Shown: positions 18,808-28,524, counted from the stretch's first letter. The stretch: 64,000 nt of DNA from Levilactobacillus suantsaii (GCF_004115745.1 NZ_QXIL01000009.1:19214-83213); one strand, 5' to 3'. Notes: generated by a model not told the origin, from the letters alone. A program made the numbers and translations.

Positions 18808-20083
18808 GGTGGTCCTCCTTAAAGGCTTCAGTCAAGACTTTTCCGGGTAAGGGCTCTGGAAAGTGAACCCCCAGTAAGCGCGCAAACGTAGGCGCCTCAT
18901 CAATCAGTGCCGCGTCGTCGATGACCTGGTTAGACTTGATGGCGGGTACCGCTAAAACCAAGGTGGTATGGTAATTCGGCTTCAACGGGTCGTACCCGTG
19001 GACCCCGTGGTAGCGGTCCGGTTGCCCCAGACTGTCTGGGTCGACGGCTTCAACCACCGCCGGCCGTTGCGTCTCGTCGGTAAAGTAATACCCTGCTTCG
19101 GCTTCGACCAGCCACTGACAGTGCGGGTCGGCGCCGCGCTTTGCGGCCTGCTTGCCCGTCAAAACGGCTTCGACCCCCGGGGTGTCTTCCAGGAGTTGCT
19201 TTAAAGCCTGCGTGTCGGCAAAATTGCGCGTGTACACGTAGGTACAGCCATCACAGGATTTGGCCCATACGTGCCAGTCACTGCGCACGGCACCGTCCTG
19301 CGTGGGCGTCAACCAGCCGCGTTGCGCAAAGGCCTGGTTCAAATGAATCATGTGGTCGACGTTGATTTGGTAGTGGTCGCCTAAAATCGCAAAGTTGGTA
19401 CTACTAAAGGTCCCCGCCGCGATTGTGGCGTCGATGAGCTTGCCGACCCGGGTGTCCAGCCGTTTTAACGCGGCCATGGCTTCGGTCGAGCGGACCCCGT
19501 AACGGTGCCGCATACTGTCCATGTCGACTAAATGAATCAGCGTCAGTTGTGGACGCTTGTTGTACAAGGTATCGACCGCACAAGCGGTGATAAAGTCGTC
19601 CAGTTCAGGCTGTTGAATCCCCCGGCGTAAATGACCGTATTTCTGGTTCATGCGGAACAGGAAAGCCGGACTGCTGGCCTTTAACGAGACCAGGACCTGG
19701 TTCGTCCAAATCCGATTGGGAAAGATTTCTGCTAAATTATAAGTAATGCGGCTCCCCGCCGTGATCGGCCACAAGAACGCGGCCGTCTTCTTATGTTGCC
19801 GTCGCACCAAATCATACAGTGTCGGCACTTTGACGTCGCGTTGGTACCAGTACCAATCTGGCGACTTGCGTTGGGGCTGCATTTTGGTGTTGTTCACGAT
19901 GCCGTGCTTGCGCGGGTATTGTCCCGTAATGATCGTCGTATGGGACGGGTAGGTCAACGTTGGGTAAATACCCTGCACGCGTCTGACCCGGGTTCCCGTC
20001 ACCACTAAGCGGCGTAAATTAGGCAACTCGTCGAGATGGTCGTCGAGGTCTCGACTGCCCAGTGCGTCTAAAGAAATGACCAC
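18794..20083 (-). CDS. Type I phosphodiesterase/nucleotide pyrophosphatase family protein
   Basis: Alkaline-phosphatase superfamily hydrolase, 429 aa from the first good codon. It has an N-terminal metal Asp in VISLDALG, nucleophile Thr in YPTLTYPSHTTIITGQYPRKHGI, HLVDMDSMRHRYG and the FAILGDHYQ metal-ligand motif, then HGVHGYDP. Substrate is unknown; related LAB proteins are annotated as ectonucleotide pyrophosphatase-like, but I see no signal peptide. The start is doubtful: GTG at 20083 lacks a near SD, while an in-frame ATT five codons upstream is 9 nt from GGAG. It lies between marR and the broken UMF1 gene, likely one operon. Confidence 0.82.
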   Translation of the reverse strand: MVISLDALGSRDLDDHLDELPNLRRLVVTGTRVRRVQGIYPTLTYPSHTTIITGQYPRKHGIVNNTKMQPQRKSPDWYWYQRDVKVPTLYDLVRRQHKKTAAFLWPITAGSRITYNLAEIFPNRIWTNQVLVSLKASSPAFLFRMNQKYGHLRRGIQQPELDDFITACAVDTLYNKRPQLTLIHLVDMDSMRHRYGVRSTEAMAALKRLDTRVGKLIDATIAAGTFSSTNFAILGDHYQINVDHMIHLNQAFAQRGWLTPTQDGAVRSDWHVWAKSCDGCTYVYTRNFADTQALKQLLEDTPGVEAVLTGKQAAKRGADPHCQWLVEAEAGYYFTDETQRPAVVEAVDPDSLGQPDRYHGVHGYDPLKPNYHTTLVLAVPAIKSNQVIDDAALIDEAPTFARLLGVHFPEPLPGKVLTEAFKEDHHEAD

Positions 20084-20111
20084 TAATCGCTGTTGAATAT
20101 GCCTTCACTCC

Positions 20112-20543
20112 TCACTTCAGAGACATGGTCCGTTGCCGTTCCATGCTTTTTGCCAATCGATTCAATAAGATCTGTAAGAGGTTGCGCTCATCAGCTGACC
20201 AGTGTTCAAAGACTTGGTCCGCCAACGCGTCGAACGCGCTGTTGATTTCGGCTGCCGTGGCCGTTCCAATCGCGGTGATGCTATACACCAGCTGTCGTTT
20301 ATCCCGACCCACAGCTTCCTTAGTTACCATGTCCTTAGCAACTAGACCTTTTAACTGACGACTTAACGTCGACGTATCCAACCGCGTCTGCTGCGCCAAC
20401 ACTTCTTGGGTGTTGGCCCCGCTACCAATTTGGTCAAGCAACTGCCACTCCGAAACCGTTAAGTGGTGTTGCTTGACCATTTGGCGTAATAAGGGTTGTT
20501 GGGACTTAGTCACCGTCATCAATGCTGCGAGACTTGATTTCAT
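20112..20543 (-). CDS. MarR family transcriptional regulator
   Basis: 143-aa winged-helix repressor-type protein. The wHTH core is LTVSEWQLLDQIGSGANTQEVLAQQTRLDTSTLSRQLKGLVAKDMV, followed by the wing residues GRDKRQLVYSIT. I chose ATG 20543 (MKSSLAALM) with GAGGG upstream. It precedes the phosphodiesterase and UMF1 transporter genes at 28 bp spacing, so it may regulate them. Effector unknown. Confidence 0.9.
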   Translation of the reverse strand: MKSSLAALMTVTKSQQPLLRQMVKQHHLTVSEWQLLDQIGSGANTQEVLAQQTRLDTSTLSRQLKGLVAKDMVTKEAVGRDKRQLVYSITAIGTATAAEINSAFDALADQVFEHWSADERNLLQILLNRLAKSMERQRTMSLK

Positions 20544-20634
20544 GTCACCCTCACTTCCTTTGTTTGCATTATACAATGACTTTGTTGGCTATCACAAGTA
20601 TTAACTCACGCGGTCTTTGGGCAAGGAAACTTCT

Positions 20635-20663
20635 TTGCGCTTTCAGGTGAGAATCGTTATACT
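20635..20663 (+). promoter_or_regulatory. Promoter of rqcH
   Basis: -35 TTGCGC (20635-20640), 17-bp spacer, -10 TATACT (20658-20663). Confidence 0.65.
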
Positions 20664-20720
20664 TTGTTATGTATGCTTTTTTACGTCTGACTTAAATTCT
20701 AACCAGAAAGGTGTGACTCG

Positions 20721-22451
20721 ATGTCCTTTGATGGGTCTTTCACTCACGCAATGGTCCACGAATTAGAACAAACCGTGGCGACCGGCCGCGTCAGCAAAAT
20801 CAATCAGCCTTACGCTAACGAAGTGGTCCTGACCATCCGGGCCAATGGGCATAACTACCCGATTCTACTGTCCGCTAACCCGACGTACGCCCGCATCCAG
20901 GTCACCGAGATTCCGTACGTGAATCCCGCAGTCCCGACCAACTACACCATGATCCTTCGGAAATATCTCCAGGGGGCCATCTTAAAGGGCGTCACCCAGG
21001 CCGCTAATGACCGGGTCGTACACCTCCACTTTACGTCCCGCAATGAATTGGGTGACCAACAAGAACTCCTGCTCATCATCGAAATCATGGCACGACACAG
21101 TAACGTTATTTTAGTTGAACAAAGTAGTGGAAAAATCCTTGATGCTATCAAACACGTGGGGTCCGATCAGAACCGTTACCGGCTTCTGCTTCCAGGGGCG
21201 CAATACATCACGCCGCCCAAACAGGACCTCGATAACCCGTTCAACGGTCCACGAGCCGATTTGACGCAAACCGTCAAGGACTACCCGAATCAGGAAGTCC
21301 TTGCCCAAACGTTGCAACACCAATATCAAGGATTGGGCAAAGATACCGCAGCGGCCTTAGCCGCGACGCTTCACGAAACTGGGGACTTGGCGCAACACTT
21401 CCAGGCCTTCTTCGCCCAGTTCGACGCGCCACAACCGACGCTAGCCGAGTTACCCAACGGGAAGACCAACTTCACGGCCTTCCCGTACCCGGACACGACG
21501 ACTAACCAAAGCTTGCCGACCCTGAGCCAGCTATTAGATACCTATTACCAAGATAAGGCCGAACGTGACCGGGTCCAGCAACAAGGTAGCGTCTTGATTC
21601 GCGTGGTTCGCAACGAACTGAAGAAAAACCGAAATAAACTCAAGAAGCTACAACGGACCCTCGACGCGACCGAAAATGCCGACGAGTACCGTATCAAGGG
21701 TGAAATTTTAACGACTTACCTGTATAAGCTCTCACGGGGGGCCACCACGGTCACCTTACCTAACTTCTACGACAACGAAAAGCACTTAAAGATTGCATTG
21801 TCCAATCAACTCTCGCCAAACCAAAACGCCCAAAAGTACTTCAAGCGTTACCAAAAAGAGAAAAACGCGGTCAGTTACGTGACCACGCAAATCAAACAGA
21901 CCCAAGCCAACGTGGACTATTTCACCAACATCATGGCCCAAATCGAGTTGGCTGCGCCTAAGGACCTGACCGATATTCGCTTGGAGCTCCAACAAGGCGG
22001 CTACCTACGCGACCACGACCACCAGCGTAAGGCAAAAGCCAAGGCCAAAAAACGCCGCAAACAACGCATCAGCCAACCAGACCGCTTCACGGCGAGCGAT
22101 GGCACCCGTATCTCCGTGGGGAAAAACAACCTGCAAAACGACAAGTTGTCCCTACACACCGCCAAGCGGACCGATATTTGGTTGCACGTGAAAGACATCC
22201 CCGGGTCTCACGTAATCATTCACGCCGCGAATCCGAGCGAGCAGACGACTTTAGAAGCTGCCAATTTAGCCGCCTATTATTCGAAAGCCCGCGACTCCAG
22301 TACCGTCCCCGTGGATTACGTGCCGGTCAAACGCCTACACAAGCCTAACGGGGCCAAACCCGGATTCGTGATCTTCACCGGGCAAAAAACGGTCTTCGTC
22401 ACGCCGGAAAGTGATCTGGTCGACCAACTGGCCGCAAATAACCCAAAATAA
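20721..22451 (+). CDS. rqcH: RqcH/NFACT ribosome quality control protein
   Basis: 576-aa NFACT protein (FbpA/PavA in older streptococcal work). It binds split 50S subunits carrying stalled peptidyl-tRNA and recruits Ala-tRNA for C-terminal tailing. The N-terminal NFACT-N domain starts MSFDGSFTHAMVHEL. A coiled coil follows (ELKKNRNKLKKLQRTLDATENADEY). The NFACT-R domain near the C-terminus has GKNNLQNDKLSLHTAKRTDIWLHVKDIPGSHVII. An SD AGAAAGGTG precedes the ATG. Older adhesin annotations of this family are likely indirect effects. Confidence 0.93.
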   Translation: MSFDGSFTHAMVHELEQTVATGRVSKINQPYANEVVLTIRANGHNYPILLSANPTYARIQVTEIPYVNPAVPTNYTMILRKYLQGAILKGVTQAANDRVVHLHFTSRNELGDQQELLLIIEIMARHSNVILVEQSSGKILDAIKHVGSDQNRYRLLLPGAQYITPPKQDLDNPFNGPRADLTQTVKDYPNQEVLAQTLQHQYQGLGKDTAAALAATLHETGDLAQHFQAFFAQFDAPQPTLAELPNGKTNFTAFPYPDTTTNQSLPTLSQLLDTYYQDKAERDRVQQQGSVLIRVVRNELKKNRNKLKKLQRTLDATENADEYRIKGEILTTYLYKLSRGATTVTLPNFYDNEKHLKIALSNQLSPNQNAQKYFKRYQKEKNAVSYVTTQIKQTQANVDYFTNIMAQIELAAPKDLTDIRLELQQGGYLRDHDHQRKAKAKAKKRRKQRISQPDRFTASDGTRISVGKNNLQNDKLSLHTAKRTDIWLHVKDIPGSHVIIHAANPSEQTTLEAANLAAYYSKARDSSTVPVDYVPVKRLHKPNGAKPGFVIFTGQKTVFVTPESDLVDQLAANNPK

Positions 22452-22467
22452 GTTTCTGACAGTTTAA

Positions 22468-22507
22468 AAATGGGACCCCCAACGCCGCTTGGTTGGGGGT
22501 CCCATTT
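22468..22507. terminator. Terminator between rqcH and the carB-like gene
   Basis: Strong 16-bp stem AAATGGGACCCCCAAC with its complement, 7-nt loop, between convergent genes. Confidence 0.9.
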
Positions 22508-22527
22508 GTGTGTCTTCACCTTGACTG

Positions 22528-25098
22528 TTAAATCGTCCGGTTGATAATCCGGTCCAATTCGGCCGTGTCGCTCAAATTGTTAAGCTTCAAAGCTTCGCTG
22601 GACCCAAAGGCAATCGTGGCTCCGACTTCTTGGTCCGTGGTCCCCGGTCGGTTCAACACGTGCAAGTGTCGGAACGGGAAGACCGCGTTCATCAGGGCCA
22701 CCCGGGTACTGTTGACGTCGATCTCGATGGTCGCCAGTTCATTTGCGTCCAACGTTTCGATGTGTTGTCGCGTCAGCATCCGCACCCAGTTGACTCCGGT
22801 GACCTTACTCAAGAAAGCCATCTCGGTCAACCGGGTCGGCCGAGTTCCCACGCAGACCATCTGCTTGGAATCTGGACTAGGTGCGAATAGGACTTGGACC
22901 ATCCCCCGCACCTGCCGTTCACTCACGGCCTGCTTGGCCCATTCAACCAGGTTCAACCGCTGGGCCTTGGTCAGGTCCGCTGGCATCCGAAAGGCCGTGA
23001 TTTGGGCCATCTTCTGGGTCATCCCCGGGGCGATTAAGTCCATGACGCCCACGGCGATTTTTTGTTGCTCGTGGACGAACAGACTGACGCCAATCGTGGC
23101 CATCTCGGGCAAGTGGTCCTTGGTCTCCTGGTCTGGTGGCAAGACGTGGAGGTTCAGATCCAACTTCTTGAGCTCCCGGGTCAGGTAGTGCCGGTTGCCC
23201 GGTACGATAACGATATCCGGGTGTTCAACGTGGATGACGTTTAAAATATCCCCTAACTGAATCGGGTCGACGTACTGCTTATCCGAAAATTCGGGGGCCA
23301 CGCCGACCGCGTTCGGGTTCGTGTTCATCAGAATCGTGTGGTACCCCGCGCGTTTAAGCTGTTTCAACATTTCGGTGGTAAAATACTCCGCCGCAGAGTT
23401 TGGCCCCAGCTGATTGCCACCCCGACCTAAGACCAAGGCCGTCCGTTCACCCAGTGCCTGACTTTCGTTTTCGTATTCGAAAGTGCTGTAATAACCACTG
23501 GTCTGCTCGGGAAATTCGCCGGCCGTGGGTTCGATCATCTTATAGGTCGGCGCCACCTTGGCCCCCCGTGACAAATGCCGAATGGCGGTGGTATCGGTCT
23601 GCCACATCCGGGCAATCATCCCGTCTCCAAAGCCGTAGTAACGCGCCGTTTTCAACATGTCGACGTCCATGGGGTGGTCGGTGATCTGTCGTTCGATGGT
23701 CAACAGGTGCCGTAACTTCACGAAATAAAACGGGTCGATCTTGGTCAGTTCACTCAGTTCAGCGGGCGAATACCCCCGCCGTAAGGCTTCAATCAGCACC
23801 AAGATGCGGTTGGCCAACGGGTGAATCAGTTGGCTGACCATCTCGCTATCGGTCAGATTGCTGACGGAGGGCAAAACGTCGCGCGGGGAGAATTGCGAGC
23901 TACGGACCGACTTCAACATGGCCTCTTCGACCGAACGGCCAATGCCCACGGTGGACCCGACCGCTTTCATGGCCGTGTTCAAGTGCTGGTCGGCATCGGG
24001 CACCTCTTGAAACGGCCACAGTGGAATCCGGACACTAATGTGGTCGTTGGTGGGTTCCATGATGGCCGTCTGCTTAACGTACTGGGCCGGTAACTTCACA
24101 TCGACCAACCGTTGACCCAACAGTAATTGCCCGGCGACCATCGTCACCGGATAACCCACGGTCCGGGCCGCTAAGGTGACGCCCCGGGTAAAGTACGGGG
24201 CGACCTTGGTGACATAGAAGTGTTGGTTAGCCGGATTCAACGCAAAATGGACGTGCAAGACCCCCACCACGTTCAATTCCGTGGCGATGCGAAAGGTGGC
24301 GTCACGTAAGTCCTGATACTCCCGATCGGTCAACGTCTGCGGGGGGGTGATGACGATGGAATCACCCGAGTGGATGCCAATTGGATCGACATCTTCGAGC
24401 CCGCTAATAATCAGTTCCGTGTCGGCTCGGTCGCGGATAGCCACCATTTCGATTTCCTTATACCCCACGACACTGCGCTCCAGCGTGCATTGGTCGAAGC
24501 GTGACTGCTGGAAGCCCTGGTTGAGCGCCGTCAACATCTCATCGACGTTCTCACAAATAGTCCGGTTAGTGTCGACCCGGGGGGCCACCGGTTTGACGAT
24601 CAATGGAAAACCAATGGTCTCGACTAAGCCGAGGGCCTCGTCGTCGGTCTGGACGACCTGCGCTTCAATCACCGGTTCGTGAATCTCCTTTAAGGTATCA
24701 TTCAAGGCTGCCGGATTATTGATCTGTTGTAAGGTGGTGGTCGGCATCCCCAAGACCCCCACTTCGTAACGTCCTAAATCACCATTTTCCTGGAGTTCCT
24801 GGGCGATTCGGAGTCCCCGTAAGCCCCCTAGAATCGGTAAAATGGCGTCTGGCCGGTCTTTTTCAATAATGTGCCGGACGTTAGCGGTGGTGACCGCCTG
24901 GACGTACATATTAGTTGGCTGGATTTCTTCTAAGGCCACCGAAAACGGGTTGTTATCGATGACCAGGGTCCGGACGCCGCGCTTCTTGAATTCAGTCAAA
25001 ATCTGCACGGTAGCGCTGTCCAGCTCGGTCTCGTGGCCGATTTCGGTCGGGCCACTGCCAATGATTAACACTTTTTGTATTTGATCCCAGTTTTGCAA
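22528..25098 (-). CDS. Degenerate carbamoyl-phosphate synthase large-subunit-like protein
   Basis: CarB homologue of only 856 aa (usual about 1060). The pre-ATP-grasp motif GSGP (res 14-17) is kept. In ATP-grasp 1 the Gly-rich ATP loop is replaced by KPVAPRVDTNR (169-179), and the metal-ligand ENP motif by KVAP (298-301). The oligomerisation region, with YYSTFEYENES, is well kept. In the second half the pre-ATP-grasp strand ALVLGRGGNQLG is followed, after about 85 residues, directly by the C-terminal part of ATP-grasp 2 (GVMDLI onward, then TEMAFLSKVTG). About 110 residues with the nucleotide site are missing. The protein ends after VFPFRHLHVLNRPG...EALKL, so the allosteric MGS-like domain is absent. 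Catalysis looks impossible, yet the frame is intact. Start is TTG with GGGAGGG upstream, 2 nt after the carA-like stop. Confidence 0.85.
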   Translation of the reverse strand: MQNWDQIQKVLIIGSGPTEIGHETELDSATVQILTEFKKRGVRTLVIDNNPFSVALEEIQPTNMYVQAVTTANVRHIIEKDRPDAILPILGGLRGLRIAQELQENGDLGRYEVGVLGMPTTTLQQINNPAALNDTLKEIHEPVIEAQVVQTDDEALGLVETIGFPLIVKPVAPRVDTNRTICENVDEMLTALNQGFQQSRFDQCTLERSVVGYKEIEMVAIRDRADTELIISGLEDVDPIGIHSGDSIVITPPQTLTDREYQDLRDATFRIATELNVVGVLHVHFALNPANQHFYVTKVAPYFTRGVTLAARTVGYPVTMVAGQLLLGQRLVDVKLPAQYVKQTAIMEPTNDHISVRIPLWPFQEVPDADQHLNTAMKAVGSTVGIGRSVEEAMLKSVRSSQFSPRDVLPSVSNLTDSEMVSQLIHPLANRILVLIEALRRGYSPAELSELTKIDPFYFVKLRHLLTIERQITDHPMDVDMLKTARYYGFGDGMIARMWQTDTTAIRHLSRGAKVAPTYKMIEPTAGEFPEQTSGYYSTFEYENESQALGERTALVLGRGGNQLGPNSAAEYFTTEMLKQLKRAGYHTILMNTNPNAVGVAPEFSDKQYVDPIQLGDILNVIHVEHPDIVIVPGNRHYLTRELKKLDLNLHVLPPDQETKDHLPEMATIGVSLFVHEQQKIAVGVMDLIAPGMTQKMAQITAFRMPADLTKAQRLNLVEWAKQAVSERQVRGMVQVLFAPSPDSKQMVCVGTRPTRLTEMAFLSKVTGVNWVRMLTRQHIETLDANELATIEIDVNSTRVALMNAVFPFRHLHVLNRPGTTDQEVGATIAFGSSEALKLNNLSDTAELDRIINRTI

Positions 25099-25100
25099 AC

Positions 25101-26174
25101 CTATCCCTCCCGTGCAGTCATCGCTTCCATAAATTCATCGAAGAGGTCCCGACTCTCGTGCGGTCCGGGCGCCCCGTCCGCAAAGAATTGCACGGAAAAG
25201 GCCGGGAAGTCCCGGTGGCGCAACCCCTGGACTGTGCCGTCAATCAAGTCCACGTAGGTGGTGATTAAGCGGTCTCGGTCGATGGATTTGGCCACCACAG
25301 CATAGCCCTGACCCTGCGTCGCGTACAATACGTCGTTGGTGATGATGCGGCGAATCGGGTGGCTACTACCGTGATACTCGACCGGTAACGCGACCAATTC
25401 AGCCCCGTTAGCCAAGGCGAACAGTTCGTGGCCCAGGCCGATCGCAAACAGCGGGATCTCAGCTTGGACCTGCCGAATCATATCTAACACGTCGGTCCCT
25501 AAATCTAACGGTGACCCGGGCCCAGTGGACAGTAACACGCCGTCGGGATCCAAGTTTAAGACGTCCTGCGCCGTTGCCGTCCAGGGCAAGACCGTGACGT
25601 TGCACCGTCGTTCGGACAATTGCCGCAAGATACCGTGTTTCAAACCAAAGTCAATGACCACCACGTTCTTGCCGGCATCCGGGTTGGGATACGGTTTCGG
25701 GGTGGCGACCTGATCGACTTGACGGTTGGTCAACACCGTGGCGTTCAACTGGTCGAACGCGTGGGCGTCCGCCACGTCGACGATACTTCCCTTCATTGGT
25801 CCGGCTTGCCGCAGTTTACGGATCAAGTGCCGGGTATCGATGCCACTGATGCCCGGAATATTATGTTGCCGCAAAAATTCGTCCAGCGACAACCGGGACA
25901 AGCGGTTGGTCGAGATGTTGGTCAAGTCACGAACCACCATTCCCTTGGCTGTAGGTAAAATTGATTCATAACTATCGTGATTGATGCCCACGTTACCAAT
26001 CGCCGGTTGCGCAAAAATAATGATTTGATTATGGTAAATTTGGTCCGTAATCGTTTCTTGATAGCCTAAAAGGTTTAGATTAAAAATCACTTCGCCACTG
26101 GTAGTGGCCCCGGCGCCGAATCCTTCACCCGCATAAGCCGAGCCGTCTTCTAAAATTAAATAACGTTTTGCCAT
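25101..26174 (-). CDS. Carbamoyl-phosphate synthase small-subunit-like protein, inactive glutaminase
   Basis: CarA homologue of normal length (357 aa). The N-terminal CPSase domain (LEDGSAYAGEGFGA, GYQETITDQIYHNQIIIF) and the class I amidotransferase fold (VVVIDFGLKHGILRQL, LLSTGPGSP) are recognisable. The nucleophile elbow reads AIGLGHE, with Gly246 where the catalytic Cys should be. The catalytic His-Pro-Glu reads FFAD (330-333), so two triad positions are lost and it cannot hydrolyse glutamine by the usual mechanism. AAAGGGG precedes the ATG. It lies between pyrR and the carB-like gene with tight spacing, so it is probably co-transcribed and may still pair with the large subunit. Confidence 0.88.
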   Translation of the reverse strand: MAKRYLILEDGSAYAGEGFGAGATTSGEVIFNLNLLGYQETITDQIYHNQIIIFAQPAIGNVGINHDSYESILPTAKGMVVRDLTNISTNRLSRLSLDEFLRQHNIPGISGIDTRHLIRKLRQAGPMKGSIVDVADAHAFDQLNATVLTNRQVDQVATPKPYPNPDAGKNVVVIDFGLKHGILRQLSERRCNVTVLPWTATAQDVLNLDPDGVLLSTGPGSPLDLGTDVLDMIRQVQAEIPLFAIGLGHELFALANGAELVALPVEYHGSSHPIRRIITNDVLYATQGQGYAVVAKSIDRDRLITTYVDLIDGTVQGLRHRDFPAFSVQFFADGAPGPHESRDLFDEFMEAMTAREG

Positions 26175-26208
26175 GCAAAATCGGCCCCTTTATCTGGCAC
26201 TGAGTTGC

Positions 26209-26854
<646 letters not shown>

Positions 26855-26860
26855 AAGTTT

Positions 26861-26889
26861 AGCATAAAAAAACTAGATGGCTTTGTCAA
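26861..26889 (-). promoter_or_regulatory. Promoter of pyrR operon
   Basis: Minus strand: consensus -35 TTGACA (26884-26889), 17-bp spacer, -10 TATGCT (26861-26866). The -35 lies in the last codons of rluD. Confidence 0.75.
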
Positions 26890-27796
26890 CCGGCAATCCG
26901 GCCTGGCGCCGTAAGCGTTGGACCGTTTCTTGAAAAATGGGTGGGGCTGGACAAGTAAAGTCCAGTTGTTCACCCGTGGTCGGTTGCTTGAAGCCCAATT
27001 CACGGGCGTGTAAGAACTGCCCATTCCCCTTTAAAGTCCGCTTGGGGCCGTACAGTGGGTCGCCCGCCACCGGATGACCAATGTAGGCTAAATGGACCCG
27101 AATCTGGTGGGTCCGCCCAGTCTCCAAGCGACACGCGATCAACGAGTAATCGCCGTAACGTTCGAGGACCTTGAAATGGGTCACAGCCGGACGCCCATCG
27201 GCCACGACGGCCTGCTTCTTACGGTCCTTGGGCGAACGACCCAGTGGGGCACGGATGACGCCCTCGTCTTCCTTAAAGTTTCCGTGAACGATGGCCAGAT
27301 ATTCGCGCAGGTTGGTCTTGGCCTGGAGTTGTTCGGAGAGACTGTGGTGGGCGTGGTCGTTTTTGGCCACCATCAACAGCCCCGACGTGTCCTTATCGAT
27401 GCGATGGACGATGCCGGGCCGCAACTCACCGTTGATCTGTGATAACGGGCTGTGCGCCAATAACGCGTTGACCAGCGTGTGGTTCGGGTGTCCCGGGGCG
27501 GGGTGGACCACCATCCCCTGCGGCTTGTTAACCACGATGACGTCCGCGTCTTCGTAGACGATGTCTAAGGGGATATCCTCCGGGGTCAAATCGATGGGCT
27601 GCGGGTCCGGTAACGCGATGTGGACCGTGGCCCCGAGGTCCGGTTGGTCCTTGGGGCGGACCTGCTGCCCGTCGACCGTAATTTGACCGGCTTCGATGGC
27701 ACTTTTAGCCTGGGAGCGCGAAATCGTCGGCTCCGTGATAGCCACCAGTTTGTCCAAGCGTAATTTTTGCACCACCGTAAATTCTTTAATTTCCAT
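26873..27796 (-). CDS. rluD: RluD-type 23S rRNA pseudouridine synthase
   Basis: 307-aa RluA/RluD family enzyme isomerising uridines in 23S rRNA. An N-terminal S4 RNA-binding domain (RLDKLVAITEPTISRSQAKSAIEAGQI) is followed by the catalytic motif HRIDKDTSGLLMVAK with the essential Asp. Later motifs are RLETGRTHQIRVHLAYIGHPVAGDPLYG and LHARELGF. It overlaps lspA by 11 bp, the common lspA-rluD arrangement in Firmicutes, and the pyrR promoter begins inside its 3' end. The exact uridine targets are not predictable from the sequence. Confidence 0.92.
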   Translation of the reverse strand: MEIKEFTVVQKLRLDKLVAITEPTISRSQAKSAIEAGQITVDGQQVRPKDQPDLGATVHIALPDPQPIDLTPEDIPLDIVYEDADVIVVNKPQGMVVHPAPGHPNHTLVNALLAHSPLSQINGELRPGIVHRIDKDTSGLLMVAKNDHAHHSLSEQLQAKTNLREYLAIVHGNFKEDEGVIRAPLGRSPKDRKKQAVVADGRPAVTHFKVLERYGDYSLIACRLETGRTHQIRVHLAYIGHPVAGDPLYGPKRTLKGNGQFLHARELGFKQPTTGEQLDFTCPAPPIFQETVQRLRRQAGLPVDKAI

Positions 27797-28265
27797 GTGA
27801 CTGATGTTCCTCCCGTCGATCGGCTAAAAAGACGCCGATCATAATCAAGATGACCCCCACCGTGAGGCAGGAATCGGCAAAGTTAAAAATCGGAAAATTG
27901 ATAAAATCGAGTTGAAACATATCGACCACGTACCCCTGCACCAGACGGTCAATGAAATTACCGACCGTACCGGCAATCATGAACGCGAGCCCGAGTTCTT
28001 CGACCCATTGTTTGGGCCGGTGCCGATAGTGCCAAAAGAAGTAGCCCATGACGCCCAAGGCAAAAATCGCGATGACGGCAAAGAACCACAACTGCCCCTG
28101 CAGGATGCTCCAGGCAGCACCATCGTTGCGTAGATGCGTCAAAGAAAGCCATCCCGGCACCAGGACGTGTTGGCCGCCTAAGGCAATATTGACCACGACC
28201 GCATGCTTGATCAACTGGTCAGTTGCAATCAGGACCAGGATCAAAAGCGAATCAAAAATCAGCAT
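27786..28265 (-). CDS. lspA: Lipoprotein signal peptidase
   Basis: 159-aa four-helix membrane aspartic peptidase (SPase II) that cleaves prolipoproteins such as the lipobox hydrolase at 6.9 kb. Conserved blocks are TDQLIKHAVV, LRNDGAAWSILQ (family N-x-GAA region), GTVGNFIDRLVQGYVVDMF with the first catalytic Asp, and FNFADSCLTVG with the second. I chose ATG 28265 (MLIFDSLLILV) with AAAGGTGGG upstream; the 40-codon longer frame does not resemble LspA. Overlaps rluD. Confidence 0.93.
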   Translation of the reverse strand: MLIFDSLLILVLIATDQLIKHAVVVNIALGGQHVLVPGWLSLTHLRNDGAAWSILQGQLWFFAVIAIFALGVMGYFFWHYRHRPKQWVEELGLAFMIAGTVGNFIDRLVQGYVVDMFQLDFINFPIFNFADSCLTVGVILIMIGVFLADRREEHQSHGN

Positions 28266-28495
28266 GGTGTTGGCCCCACCTTTCATAGTTTTGTCATTGG
28301 CTAAAAGTATACCAGAAAACTCACCGGTCCGCGGCCGAAACCCCGTAAACTTTTCGGTTCCGACCGCTTTTTGCTCTGATGCCATTCAACTCAGTCCCTA
28401 ATTTGTTTAGCCGCAAGCCTATCTAGCAACCGCTATCCTCCCGGGACGATAATGGCCTGGTGGCCGCCTTGCGTAAAGACCAGTTAGCGCCTAGC

Positions 28496-28524
28496 TTTAT
28501 AATGTAAGCGCTTTCTGATATACT
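28496..28524 (+). promoter_or_regulatory. Promoter with overlapping CcpA cre site
   Basis: -35 TTTATA (28496-28501), 17-bp spacer, extended -10 TGATATACT (-10 at 28519-28524). A near-perfect catabolite-responsive element TGTAAGCGCTTTCT (28503-28516) fills the spacer, which predicts CcpA repression on preferred sugars. Confidence 0.75.

Noticed and set aside
22541..23188. Long plus-strand open frame opposite the carB-like gene
   Set aside because: Shadow frame without SD or recognisable domains; the minus-strand protein is clearly homologous to CarB.
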